A stretch of DNA of 64,000 nt from Malus domestica (lineage: Eukaryota; Streptophyta; Magnoliopsida; Rosales; Rosaceae), in contig NC_091664.1 of NCBI RefSeq assembly GCF_042453785.1, positions 29,560,501 through 29,624,500 of the forward strand. Direction: 5' to 3'. Numbering within the stretch: position 1 is the first letter of the stretch; every line of letters begins with the position of its first letter. The notes beneath the pieces were generated by a model. That model was not told the DNA's origin. It saw only the letters and a program-made list of their open reading frames with translations, and ran no database searches. This document shows, one piece after another, positions 30,441 to 43,878 of the stretch. Both the position numbers and the translations under genes were made by a program.

Positions 30441-30970
30441 GGACTTGTTTGGTATCCCATTTGAATTTTTTTTATAATTTCTCAAAACATTTCTCAAGAA
30501 TTTTTTTTGAAAACAATTTTCTTTAAGACTCAATAATTTGTTTTGTATGCGATTTAAAAGTTTTAAATCTTACAACTTAAACTAGACAAAAATATCTGAA
30601 AAGAGGGGGTCAAGAGATAAAGAGAGAGAAGGGAAGAAAGTAAGAGATGATTGAAGAAAAGAGAAAGAAGTGAGAGGATCGGAGGAGATAAAAGGGAAAG
30701 AGGAGTCAGAGAAAGAACCGAGAGAATGAAGAGAACGAATTGAAGAAGAGACGAAAAAGGTAAAAAAAAAAAAATAAGAGAAGGGGGAGAGAGAAAGAAG
30801 AAAAGAAAGATAGATTTGGAATGAAAAGGAAGGAGGGAGAGAAAAGAAATGAGGGAGTTTAAGTTTAAAAACTTTAAAAACTCACTTTTTGTATTTTTAG
30901 AGAATAAACTATATTTTTAAGTTAGTCTAGAGTTCAGTTTTTTAAAATAATCATACCAAACAAGTTTTTA
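30441..30970. mobile_element. MITE-like element with GA-rich core
   Basis: GGACTTGTTTGGTAT at the left and ATACCAAACAAGT at the right are inverted termini. The interior from 30600 to 30860 is almost pure purine (GAGAGAAAGAAG-like). No target duplication was evident. Confidence 0.5.
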
Positions 30971-31439
30971 AGGTCTAAAACTTGAAAATTGTTTTTGAAT
31001 TTAAAAAGTTTAATTCAAGTAGAGTACCATACCGATTCTAAATTTCTCAATAAGAATTGATTTGGATGTTTAATGAGAATCTATTATTGAGGAAACACTG
31101 AATTTGGATGTCCAGGGCATCCGGGTGATGCCATCCCACGGTGAGACCAAAAGCATACCCAATTTTCAAACCTAGGGTTTCAATAAAAATCCAAATTTGC
31201 TTCTAATTTAATTTTATATTTTGACTCACAAATTCCACATAACAATTTAATTGTGTGATGCATGAAACAAATATATGAACATATACAATATATATATATA
31301 TCGAAAGGAAAATATAAATATAGAGGGGTTCATGCATCATGGGGAATGTTTTCATGTTTTGTGGACGTTTCAAATATCTTCTTTTATTTTAAGCGTACCT
31401 GATTAGCAGAAAACAAATAAGCCTTTGAATTTGGTGGAT

Positions 31440-31743
31440 GATAGCCTCCTCCAACAATGCGTCAATTCCTCAGCTTCTGGCAAGAGCGTTCTGATAACGT
31501 GTTATAGGCCTATTTGATTGAACGATCTAGGGTTTAGAGAGAGGGGGCCGACCACTATTAGAGAGAAGAGAGATTGATTTAATTGTGAGGTGTGTTTGAT
31601 TCACTCTATTGTGCTTTTATTTATAGTAGTAGGAAGGATAAAACCTTTCCCTTTAGGATTACAACATTTAATAAGTAATCTAGTCCTAATAGGAATACAA
31701 GATACTTTCTCAGATTCCCTAGGATTTACACAATTACATTCGT
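31440..31743. mobile_element. LTR-retroelement-like fragment
   Basis: The text around 31485-31505 resembles, on the minus strand, a Ty1/copia primer-binding region next to an LTR end. The following 240 bases (TTTATTTATAGTAGTAGG, CTAGTCCTAATAGG) look like LTR sequence. It is an old, broken fragment; the family assignment is a guess. Confidence 0.35.
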
Positions 31744-31752
31744 ATTCTAAAT

Positions 31753-31900
31753 GGGGTGTGCTATCCACACACCCCTTTATACTTCTCCCACACCCTTTGT
31801 TAATTTCTGTCCATTGATCTTCTTCAATTCATCCGATCCGACGGCCGAAAATTAAAAGGGTGTGAGAGAAATAAAAAAAGATGTGTAGATATCACATCCC
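31753..31900. mobile_element. 148-bp Mutator-type MITE, 9-bp target duplication
   Basis: The ends GGGGTGTGCTATCCACAC and (reverse) GGGATGTGATATCTACAC are inverted. Inner words TCTCCCACACCCTTT and TCTCTCACACCCTTTT also pair. ATTCTAAAT flanks both sides (31744-31752 and 31901-31909). Confidence 0.85.
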
Positions 31901-32255
31901 ATTCTAAATATGACTGCAACAAAAAACTCCCTTTTTGTGTTTTTAGAGAATAAATTATATTTTTAAGTTAGCCTTGAGTTCAATTTTTGAAAATAATCAT
32001 ACCAAACAAGTTTTTAAGGCTTAAAACTTGAAAATTGTTTTCGAGTTTAAAAAGTTTAATTTAAGTAGAGTACCATACAGATTCTAAATTTCTCAATAAG
32101 AATTGATTTGGATGTTTGATGAGAATCTATTATTGAGGAAACATTGAAATCTTTCTTTTCCTGAATTTGTGTAATGTCTTGAAATAATAACGAAGAGAAA
32201 TGAGACTTCAATGAGTGGTTTTGGATGCTTCACCAACAAGGGAATAATCGTGAAA

Positions 32256-35583
<3,328 letters not shown>

Positions 35584-35898
35584 TGATGGGAATTGGGATT
35601 GCGCGGAAGAAGAAAGAAAGGTCGGAGGAACGGGGAAGTGAATTGCGTAAGTCAAAAGAAAGAAATTGGGAGAATGGAACGAAGCGTGGAAGGAAAGGAG
35701 AATGAAAGCGCGATGAGAAATGGAGAGATTGGGATGATGTGGGAGAGCTGTGAATTGTGATGGTCCACGAAAATATATATATATAGTTGTCGTTGGTAAA
35801 GTGCGAGAAGGAGACTCAACTGAAAGCGCAAAAGAGTAAGAGCGACACAGACACGACATGTCGAGGTGTGATTATGAGGAGAGATTCACACGCAACTC

Positions 35899-36063
35899 CG
35901 GATCCCTTTTTACCAAATCAATCAGGTTCGGAATCCAAACCGTTAAAATTTGATTTAACGATTATAAGCAGAGATTTCTTTTAAAAGTTATAATAACTGT
36001 AACCTTTGAATCAAATTTCAACGATCTGAATCCTCAACATGATGGATTTTGTGGAAAGGAATC
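35899..36063. mobile_element. Palindromic MITE with ~55-bp arms
   Basis: GGATCCCTTTTTACCAAATC ... AACCGTTAAAATTTGAT pairs with ATCAAATTTCAACGATCTGA ... GGAAAGGAATC. It lies about 320 bases upstream of the GSDA start codon. Confidence 0.65.
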
Positions 36064-36239
36064 ATGAGATGATCCATTTCCTGCATTAGCGGTATTTTTG
36101 AGCCTAACATGTTTCAAAACGTTATTATTTTATCACATCACGTTGAATTATTGGTTTGAAAATGCATCACAATGACAAAGATATTGTTATTCACACTTAT
36201 TTTTATGTTTTACACACTCTTGCTAATTTTTTTTTCATT

Positions 36240-36640
36240 GATTTTTATCAATTTATTTGATTACACGGTTGAAAATTGAGAAAATATTGTGAGAAGTAAA
36301 AATTGGTATGTAACTGCCTTATTTTAAAACCTACCACACGTGTATTTCTGTTTTTCATATATCGTCGAGTGGTTTAGAATATACCATCATGGAATTATAG
36401 TTGCAAGTTATTCCTTTTATAAATGGACCCTACTTATTGATTTCTTTAATTCATTCGATTAGACGGTTGAAAATTAAGAGGAACGTGAAAAGTAAAAATT
36501 AGTATGTAGTTAGACTACTCTATTTTAAACCTACCACACGACGTGTGTTTCTGTTTTGCATTTCTCGTCGAACGATTGGTTTAGAATATACTATTATGGC
36601 ATTCTAGTTGCACGTAATTCATTTTATAAACGGACCCTAC
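36240..36640. repeat. ~200-bp tandem duplication
   Basis: Landmarks such as GACGGTTGAAAATT (near 36263 and 36463), CCTACCACACG (36330 and 36530) and GGTTTAGAATATAC repeat with an offset of 200 bases. The copies differ at about one base in ten. No coding potential was seen. The region 36640-37310 is AT-rich, with a further short duplication (AAAATTTAATCAAAACGTA, near 36967 and 37010). Confidence 0.75.
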
Positions 36641-37315
36641 TTATTGTTTATAACTACGTGATCAACACTCTTGCTTGATAGACACATTATTATATCCCAA
36701 AATTGCATAGACATACTTTAAATTATAATGAATTTGTGCAAATATTAGTCAAAGCTAGGAATTTTGCCAATTGGTAACTCAAACTCATGTTTTAATATAA
36801 ACTACCTCATTCATTTAAAAAAAAAAAATATTATTAAAGAGAGGTGCAGGATTCGAAACTATTAAAAAAGCTGAAAGTTTCAAACCCGTGACGTATGTGT
36901 AAAAACTCAATGCCCTATCTTCTATGATATTAATTAGACTACATGCAAACTACCTCATTCGTTATTTTAGTTAAAATTTAATCAAAACGTATCCTTCATT
37001 ATTTTAATTAAAATTTAATCAAAACGTAACGTCTGCATAATATGCAGATCGCTTTCTAAGAATATTTTCGCCAATTAAAGACGCTTAAATAACTTAACGT
37101 AAGAATCTTATGTGACGTTTTCGTACACTCCTAATAAGTCAGATCCCATTTGTGAAAATTTCTAATTGCATAATAATTTATGGAAGTGGTGACGCTTACA
37201 ATAGGTGGGAAACGAATCTTGTTAGTTACCAATTTCGTCTTCTTCTTCTTTATTTTATTTTTAAATAAAATAAAATAATATATTTTTGTGTGGACTCAAA
37301 ACGAGAGCCAACTGG

Positions 37316-37522
37316 ATCCTCTCTGAATGTTTTTGTTGACGATCTTAAGAATCCGTGATTGTGTTCGTTCATTATATATCGTGTGATCAGTTTTTATCAA
37401 ATAATGTTTATGTTTAATTTTAAATAAAAATATTTAAAATAATTTTTGACCATATGCTGAACGGATACGATTTACAAATCATCGCGGAATCCTCGCAAAA
37501 GAATTCGGCGAGTATCCGGATT
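37316..37522. mobile_element. Palindromic MITE (GTACATCGTG family), copy 3
   Basis: The outer arms GGATCCTCTCTGAATG and (reverse) GGATACTCGCCGAATTC enclose GTTCATTATATATCGTGTGA and a diverged partner near 37450-37470. It is the most eroded of the three copies. Confidence 0.55.
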
Positions 37523-37699
37523 CAAACCAGAGAGGCTAATTAATGGTTATATATTTCTTTAGTAGTCTTCTTTCGTTGACTTTGGAGTTTTGGAATTTTA
37601 GCTTTGGGCTTATTCTTGTAGGTGTACCCTGGGCCTGGTGGGTCGACATTTGTGGCCTAGTTTGGTTGCATTTGGGCCCTTTAGATGTTTTAATGAAAT

Positions 37700-38275
37700 T
37701 ACTAATGTACACAAGTAGGCTTTTTCGTCAAACTATCTTTCAGAGTAAAAAACACTTATATATGTATTTATACAATTTAGTTGTACCAGCATTTGTATTA
37801 TTTTTCTAATAGAGATGAGATCCACATGCGTTGTCAGACCATATCTATATTAGAGAGATAATACAAATGATGATACAACTAGGTGGTAAGTGTATCATTA
37901 CTCTTTACTAACGAATAGAAAAACTTGTACGTTCAAATATTATCGCACGCAAGTCCTCTACAGACTACTAGTATTATTGTACCCGACATTAACAGTTTGA
38001 TAGATAAGTGGTCTTTTCTTTAGTTTAAGTTTTGAAACTTTTTTAACTATTTATGGATACAATTTAAAGTTTAATCGCAGAAACAACATGTAGTTTACTG
38101 GAATTTAATTCGCAAAAGGACCAAATAATGAACAACATTAGTTGCATTGTGCAAGTGTAGCAATCACAAACTCTATGATGAAAATTCCTGTCCTCAATTT
38201 ACAAGTTAATTAACTGCTAATCAAATTCATTGATCGAAAAAACTCATCAGCGTCGCAGGAGCAGTCGTTGATAAA
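37700..38275 (-). pseudogene. remnant of a HIT4-like 3' end and flank
   Basis: On the minus strand, 38275 to about 38240 reads INDCSCDADEFF, matching the C-terminus INNYCRDADEVF of the intact HIT4-like gene at 40159. The non-coding DNA beyond it also matches the flank of that gene: ACCCGACATTAACAGTT (37981/39951), CCAAATAATGA (38121/40089) and CGTCAAACT (37726/39836). The offset is 1.9-2.1 kb. The rest of the gene is missing, replaced by the Elongin A-like gene at 38528. It is the scar of a tandem duplication. Confidence 0.7.
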
Positions 38276-38527
38276 ATATGTTTTCATAGTTTTAAAATTC
38301 ATGTAAGAACACTCAGAGCCTTCCTAAACCCAATGAATGGTAATCCAAATGAGCTACAACATTTTGTTTAATTCGCAAGGAAAGGATCTTGTGAAAGCTC
38401 TTAGAATTAAATTCGTCACAAAATACAACATTTTGTTTAATTCACAATCAAATTTGCGAATTTCGTAAACAGTCGCAAAAAGTAATAAACTCAGAAAATA
38501 GAACATTGTCATAAGTGGGACTGCATT

Positions 38528-39286
38528 TTATCGAAAGGCCGAGGCTATCAAGCAAGTTCTGCTGTTGCGTATTGAGCAAGAGTCGAAACTCGGAGCGTGA
38601 TCTTCAGAAACGATGGCGCTTCGCTTGAATGTCGAATCTTTCTTGGAACGGTAACTCTTCTGCAATTTAGCCATTGCCACAGCTGCAAGATTTTTTACCT
38701 CAAGACAGTTGAGAAAATCTCTTTTGGCCTTTTTCATGATCAAGCTGGCCTTTTTATGTACAGAAACATTACTGCCGCTGCTGCTCCTTCTTTTGTTGCT
38801 TGGAGATGACGGAACCTCCTCGCTTCTCCTTCTTTTGTGGTTCCCTGTTGAAGACGGAGCTTCTGCCTCTGTGCAAATAACAACTCGTCGGCTCTCTTTT
38901 CGAGCTGCTTCCATCTGATACCGGCTCTTCAACCTCTCAGCCGCCTTGTTTTCTTTCTTGTTCACCTCCTCCACTTTCTTCTCGAACAGCTCCTTCCATC
39001 TGAATGCGGCGTTCGTGTTGGTCTTCGTGTTTTCGACCACCTGATCAGCCATCGAAGCACCGAACTCCTCTATGTAGAATTTCCGCCACAGCTTATCGGT
39101 AACAGGACTCAAATCTCTGCCTCCGGTACTCTTCTCTATACGACTCAACTCGTCCACGGTGCACTGCGGTAGGATTTTCTCGAGAAGATTGGAATCTATT
39201 CCACTAACATCCCCCCCATGGCGGCGCATTAAGTCAACCACCGAAGATGGAGGAGCAGCTGCTGCTTTTGCTTCCACATTAGCCAT
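38528..39286 (-). CDS. ELOA: Elongin A-like protein, copy 1
   Basis: Intronless, 252 residues from MANVEAKAAAAPPSS; an ATG ten codons upstream is possible, but the sister gene starts at the equivalent MEAKAAAP. The Elongin A domain covers about 18-130. Its first part (LLEKILPQCTVDELSRIE) is the BC-box/F-box-like segment that contacts Elongin C. It is followed by RDLSPVTDKLWRKFYIEEFG and the Lys/Glu-rich helix KKVEEVNKKENKAAERLKSR. The tail is basic and Ser-rich (NHKRRRSEEVPSSPSNKRR), probably nuclear. Elongin A supports RNA polymerase II elongation and can serve as a ubiquitin-ligase adaptor. The extra C-terminal residues after KKDSTFKRS look unconserved. Confidence 0.85.
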   Translation of the reverse strand: MANVEAKAAAAPPSSVVDLMRRHGGDVSGIDSNLLEKILPQCTVDELSRIEKSTGGRDLSPVTDKLWRKFYIEEFGASMADQVVENTKTNTNAAFRWKELFEKKVEEVNKKENKAAERLKSRYQMEAARKESRRVVICTEAEAPSSTGNHKRRRSEEVPSSPSNKRRSSSGSNVSVHKKASLIMKKAKRDFLNCLEVKNLAAVAMAKLQKSYRSKKDSTFKRSAIVSEDHAPSFDSCSIRNSRTCLIASAFR

Positions 39287-40158
39287 TACTCTCTTTCTCG
39301 TTCTCTCCCTGCTCACTTGCTCAGTTGTTTGAGTTGGGAGTTTAGGGTTCGGTTTCTAATTTCAAGTGAGATTCCTATCGCTTTATTTATAGGGAACGAT
39401 CAGGTCCGGTTTCCTTTTCCTGTTGGGACTACTAGTACTGCTAGGGTTTGGATTCTAATTCTTATCCTGGTGGAAGTAGGAATCCTGGTAATTTCATGTT
39501 TCCTTTTTCAAATTGTTGTAAATAATCTGAGTAATTCAGACAAGTAATTAATTTTTTTTCTGGTTATACATTTTTTTCATATATAATATTATTTGAGTAT
39601 TATCTTTTTATAAAAAAATGACTGAGTATTACAATCAAGATTCAAGTCCTAAAAGTTTAGGAAATCTTTTAAAATTTTAATATTGTAAATTAGGAGAGAT
39701 CCTTCCGGTTACTCTCATGAATTTACCGTAAATTATGAGAGGTTTTTACTTACAACGAACAGATTCAGACAGGTCGACTACCCCGGTTACATCTAACTAA
39801 TTTGTCATAAACTAGGGGCAACTAAATGCAGGTTTCGTCAAACTGTACTGCACAGTAGAAAACACATAGATGTATTGTTTTGCCAAAAAAAAAAAACCTC
39901 ATAATCTCAAACATTATCGCACCCAAGTCCCGAACCATTAGTATTACTGCACCCGACATTAACAGTTGATTGATGAGGGGTTTTTATTTAGTCCAGGTTT
40001 TGAAGCATTTGTTAACAATTGCTAGAGACAATTCAAAGTTCAAGCGCATAAATAAACTCTTATTTACTGGAATACTTTGCCACACGGACCAAATAATGAT
40101 CATCATTGGTTACAATATTGTGCTAGTGCAATAATCAACCACTAATCAAACTGTGTGA

Positions 40159-41097
40159 TCAAAAAACTTCATCGGCGTCGCGACAGTAGTTGTTGATTTT
40201 GGCGAGCTTCTTTTCAACCGGAGGAGTACGCGGCGTTTGTACGGGGTAGAACTTGTAAATCCTCATATTTTTCGCGAGTGCCAGTTCCCTGGCCATTTCC
40301 TCTCGCATTTTAGCAAATGCCGGTCTTCTTGCTTCCTTTTGGTCCTCCCTTGCATGCTCCGCCGCAGGTAGCTCCACCTCAAAATCTTGCTCATTCTCTT
40401 CCTCCACACTATTGTGATCGACTATGTATGGCACGGAGTATTGAATTTTCAAGTACCGGCCTCTTTCGAGGCGTTCCAAAGCTGCCTTTCTTTGCTTGCA
40501 CCCCAGGTAATATATTTTCAGAGAATGTTTTGTCAATCTCTCGACTTGGGCATCTCTCTTGTCCATAGGAATGTACGGGATCCAGCCCATCTTCATCTCT
40601 TTCATCGGAATTATAGCTTCTTCGCGGCCTCCCGGCCTGCTTAAATCAGTTATCTTGTAGGCTAGTTCTTGTGAAGGAGGGGAAAGCGATGAGATGGCCA
40701 CCACGACAGGGATCGATTCGCATTTGTATGATGGAGGGCCTTCCACAATGTGAGGCTCGGTTGTGACAAAAACGTAGACGTTTTTCTTGTTGTTTTCGCC
40801 ATGGATTTCATGATGCAATTTCCCCCCTTGTACGAATTCTCGTTCGAGATTGGAGAAATCCCAGTCGAATTTGCTGTAGAGTCTGTCCAATTCCCACCAC
40901 GATGTCATTACTGGAAAGGCAGATTTCCACAAGTCTTTCAGGTTTCGGGGCTCCTCCTCCACCTCCAAGTGCTCGGGCTCGGGTTTAGGTTTTGGTTGGG
41001 ACGTCTTGACCCGCTTTTGCAGTGGCCGAGTGAACTTCTTGTCCTCAAATTCCGGCATCTGGCTAGCCTTCCTCTTTGCACTTCCTCCTTTCTCCAT
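40159..41097 (-). CDS. HIT4: HIT4-like protein, intact copy
   Basis: Intronless, 312 residues. It matches Arabidopsis HEAT INTOLERANT 4 along its length: basic start (AKRKASQMPEF), LKDLWKSAFPVMTSWWELD, FDWDFSNLEREFVQGGKL, VYVFVTTEP, the conserved IIPMKEMKMGWIPYIPMDKR and YYLGCKQRKAALERLE, and the end YKFYPVQTPRTP...INNYCRDADEVF. In Arabidopsis HIT4 is a plant-specific nuclear protein needed for heat-induced loosening of chromocentres and release of transcriptional silencing. No enzyme motif is visible. The gene sits between two Elongin A-like copies on the same strand. Confidence 0.85.
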   Translation of the reverse strand: MEKGGSAKRKASQMPEFEDKKFTRPLQKRVKTSQPKPKPEPEHLEVEEEPRNLKDLWKSAFPVMTSWWELDRLYSKFDWDFSNLEREFVQGGKLHHEIHGENNKKNVYVFVTTEPHIVEGPPSYKCESIPVVVAISSLSPPSQELAYKITDLSRPGGREEAIIPMKEMKMGWIPYIPMDKRDAQVERLTKHSLKIYYLGCKQRKAALERLERGRYLKIQYSVPYIVDHNSVEEENEQDFEVELPAAEHAREDQKEARRPAFAKMREEMARELALAKNMRIYKFYPVQTPRTPPVEKKLAKINNYCRDADEVF

Positions 41098-41185
41098 TGC
41101 AGTAATAATAGTTGTATAAGAACAATTGAAGTTAAGAACTCAGAGCCACTGAGAGAAAGAGAGACAGAAAGTTTAACGATCTAGT

Positions 41186-42055
41186 TTATTTATAACGAGT
41201 ACAATTTTCCTCATTAAAGTTGGATTAATTCTAATTCCTTGTCAATATGGGAGACTTTTCCCTAATTAAAGTTGGTCAATGTTAAACTTGGTAATTAAGA
41301 AAGACTAGTTAACGAAAGTAAGTGATCTTCAAAACTGGTAAAAATACCTACTTGGATTAGGAAATCTCCATACTCCCACTGTGCTTCTCCCCGTAAACAT
41401 ATTCGAGTCTAGTTTGAAGAATACTGAAATTCTACATCGAAAAATTGACAAAATTAAATATAACTTATATTGAGTGGTTATACTTCTCATTACACTTAAT
41501 TATTATGTGATAAAATCCCGAACGAACATTCGAAGAGAAGGGGATCTCTATCATGAGCTCCTTGGCAACACTACCCCGGTTCTTTATTCAATACTGAAAT
41601 TATGTTAATCTTCTATGCTTTTAGATTTCATACTTGAGATGATTTTTTCCAAATCTTTTAATTTCATAAAAATAATTAATGACTTTGATCATTTTTATCC
41701 TATAGCTTTTGCCTAATTTTGTATTAATATAGCGACTTAGCCCCTAATTTGGTTTATGGACCTGACACCGCTATAGCGGCTCGATGATTTTATGGCGGAT
41801 CAATGTGTTAAAGGGTCACTTGTAGGTCAAGAAAGCTCTAATATTATTGACGTACATGTACTATTCGAGAAAACAAAGCCAAAATTTCACATGTAATGAA
41901 GGAAGACTCGATTCTCTTCGTATTACAAAGACAATTCACAGATTGAGTAAACAAATTGGATGATTTTCGTTATACAATAATAATCAAACCGTTGCCTATT
42001 GAGCACGTAGTTGAAACCCAAAAAGAGAACTAAGTTTCATACATTTTAGCTTAGC
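41186..42055. other. spacer between HIT4-like and Elongin A-like genes
   Basis: AT-rich DNA with no recognisable gene or clear element. It holds the promoter side of the HIT4-like gene (about 41100-41400) and the 3' side of Elongin A-like copy 2. Confidence 0.4.
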
Positions 42056-42616
42056 CTAATCATCCAAAACAATAATATCGCTTGGCTTGAATGTCGATTT
42101 ATCTTTCGCAGAACTGTAATTCTTCATGATCTTACGATTTCTCACCTCGAGACAATTACGAACTTCACTTCTCAATTTCTTCATCGGCACGCTACCCTTT
42201 CTGGAAGAAACATTATTAATGCCACTCCCAGAGCTACTTCTTTCATTATTGCTTGACGATGAAGGAACTTGTATTCGAGCAGCTTCCAATATTTGATGCC
42301 CCTGACTCTTCAACCTGTCAGCTTCCAGTTTTGCCTCATACACGTCTACCCATCTGAACACGACATTCACTCTCTTAATCTTTTCGATCCTCGGATCAGC
42401 ACCAAACTTCGCTTCACAGATTTTCTCCCACAGCTTATCTGTAACGGGACTCAGATCTCTTCCTCTCGTACTCTTCTCTATGGTCCACAACTGGTCGACA
42501 GTACAATGTGGTAGGATTCTCTCAAGAATATTGAAATCTACGTCGCTAACATCGCCCCCACGGTGGAGAATAAGATCAGCAACCGAAGACGGAGGAGCTG
42601 CTGCTTTCGCTTCCAT
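42056..42616 (-). CDS. ELOA: Elongin A-like protein, copy 2 (shorter)
   Basis: Intronless, 186 residues from MEAKAAAPPSS. The conserved blocks match copy 1: GGDVSDVDFNILERILPHCTVDQLWTIEKST, RDLSPVTDKLWEKICEAKFG, then a short coiled stretch. Compared with copy 1 the KVEEVNKKENKAAE helix is shortened, and the basic middle (NHKRRRSEE) is missing. The C-terminal block (MKKLRSEVRNCLEVRN) is kept. It is probably expressed, as the frame is clean. A long CT repeat lies 12 bases upstream of the start codon, where the 5' leader should be. Confidence 0.8.
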   Translation of the reverse strand: MEAKAAAPPSSVADLILHRGGDVSDVDFNILERILPHCTVDQLWTIEKSTRGRDLSPVTDKLWEKICEAKFGADPRIEKIKRVNVVFRWVDVYEAKLEADRLKSQGHQILEAARIQVPSSSSNNERSSSGSGINNVSSRKGSVPMKKLRSEVRNCLEVRNRKIMKNYSSAKDKSTFKPSDIIVLDD

Positions 42617-42623
42617 ATTAGCT

Positions 42624-42628
<5 letters not shown>

Positions 42629-42668
<40 letters not shown>
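42629..42668. repeat. (CT)20 microsatellite in the Elongin A-like 2 leader
   Basis: About 20 uninterrupted CT units on the plus strand (GA on the gene's strand), directly before the start codon of copy 2. Such leader GA/CT tracts often vary in length and can bind GAGA-type factors in plants. Confidence 0.9.
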
Positions 42669-42671
<3 letters not shown>

Positions 42672-42952
42672 TTTTTTGACGGCGGAGTTGAAGAGTTAGG
42701 ACAAATGAATGACTTACGTTCAATTCGCTTTTTATTGGTTTCCTTTTCCATTTCCTATTTGGAATAGGAATCCTGGTAAAAGGTGGATTTGTGTTTAACT
42801 TGTATGTGTTCTTTTCTTGACGCATACGTAACCAAAAAATTGTCATAACTTCATAAGTGGACTGCACATTTGATCGAAATGCCATTTTTAAGTGAAAATA
42901 TAGAAGGATTTGGCGAGATTAGCTTTTTGTCAATAGTTGTGTACTAGAAAAC

Positions 42953-43444
42953 TGTTGAATTAGTGGCCAAGTGGCCAAAAAGGTGCATATAATAAAAAAT
43001 GAAGGACATAATGATGTGGGAACATCATTATGAGGAGACAAATGATTATGTTTCCTTTTACTTTGTTGAGTTTTCAAAGGTAGAAAATTCAGCTTTTGTC
43101 CCCCCACTTGTTGCCTTTGGAAATGAGAGAAACCGAAGGAGAGTTGTAAAAGGTGCAGAAATTAGAGAGCATTTTTCTGATAGTAGTTGTAGAGAGGTGT
43201 GCACCAGAAAAACAGAGAAGAAAAATAGAAGTGCAGCAGCCCCATTTTGAAGAGAAGAAGAAGGTGCTCTTCTCTTTGGTTAGTAATCATCTACCAAGGT
43301 AGTTGTTGTTGTAACAGCTTTGAGCTTTGTATAGAGAGGAAATTATTCATTATATTTCTCTTTATATGTTTCTTTAGTGTGTGAGAGCTACTGGTTGTAT
43401 TGGGGTTTTGGGTTGTGAGATTGCCAACACTTTGTAAACTCCCA
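42953..43444. mobile_element. retroelement LTR-like insertion
   Basis: This stretch separates Elongin A-like copy 2 from the fragment at 43445. It begins TGTTGAATTAGTGGCC and has LTR-like text toward the right (TTGTATTGGGGTTTTGGG, TTGCCAACACTTTGTAAAC). The right limit is set by where Elongin A homology resumes. No target duplication was found, so exact ends are uncertain. It is old and non-coding. Confidence 0.35.
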
Positions 43445-43712
43445 TTTGGCTGATGACAACAGAACCTCCTGGCTGCTTCTTCTTTTGTCGCTTGACGATG
43501 AAGGAACCTCTGCCTCTGTGCAGACAATAACTCGTCGGCTCTGTTTTCGAACCGCTGCCCTTGGATATCGACTCTTCAACCTCTCAGCCGCCTTGTTTTC
43601 TTTCTTGTTCACCTCCTCCGCTTTCTCGAGAAGAATGGAATCTACTTCGCTAACGTCCCCACCAAGGCAGCGCATCAAATCAACCACCAAAGACTGAGGA
43701 GCAGTTGCTGCC
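43445..43712 (-). pseudogene. Elongin A-like pseudogene fragment, copy 3
   Basis: Minus-strand translation reads VVDLMRCLGGDVSEVDSILLEK joined directly to AEEVNKKENKAAERLKSRY, then VIVCTEAEVPSSSSDKRRSS. Relative to copy 1 exactly 67 codons are missing, including the Elongin C-contact segment and the conserved SPVTDKLW block. The junction lies at a 5-base TTTCT motif present at both breakpoints of copy 1 (38975 and 39176). The gene's start is cut off at about 43713 and its 3' end at 43445 by other DNA. A non-functional relic. Confidence 0.85.
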
Positions 43713-43715
43713 TTT

Positions 43716-43800
43716 TCCTATTGGTGTTGAGAGTTGTCGCACATTGGCGAGGGACAAGGTTTATTATGTGCTTATATGATCTTGGGTTACTTTCTATATT
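43716..43800. mobile_element. short LTR/TRIM-like fragment
   Basis: Starts TGTTGAGAGTTGTCGCACAT and includes GAGGGACAAGGTTTATTATG. The GTCxCACAT word near a TGTTG start is common at LTR ends of small plant retroelements. It abuts the truncated start of the Elongin A fragment. Low confidence. Confidence 0.3.
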
Positions 43801-43878
43801 ACCAATTGGTTTGGGAAGTAGTAATCCTGGTAGGGTAAATAATCTGGTTGCCTTTTCCAGTTGGGGTAAAAGGGATCT

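Larger units (their letters stand above)
30880..32147. repeat. ~220-bp direct duplication 1 kb apart, with insertions between
   Basis: The segment at about 30885-31105 (from TTTTTGTATTTTTAGAGAAT to TTATTGAGGAAACA) recurs at about 31928-32145 with around 10% differences. The second copy abuts the GSDA 3' end. The intervening DNA holds a retroelement-like fragment and a MITE. The repeats lack TG...CA ends, so they are not obvious LTRs. Confidence 0.7.

Noticed and set aside
30885-32145. The two 220-bp direct repeats as LTRs of one retrotransposon
   Set aside because: They lack TG...CA ends and a target duplication, and contain no primer-binding site or coding region of the right kind between them.
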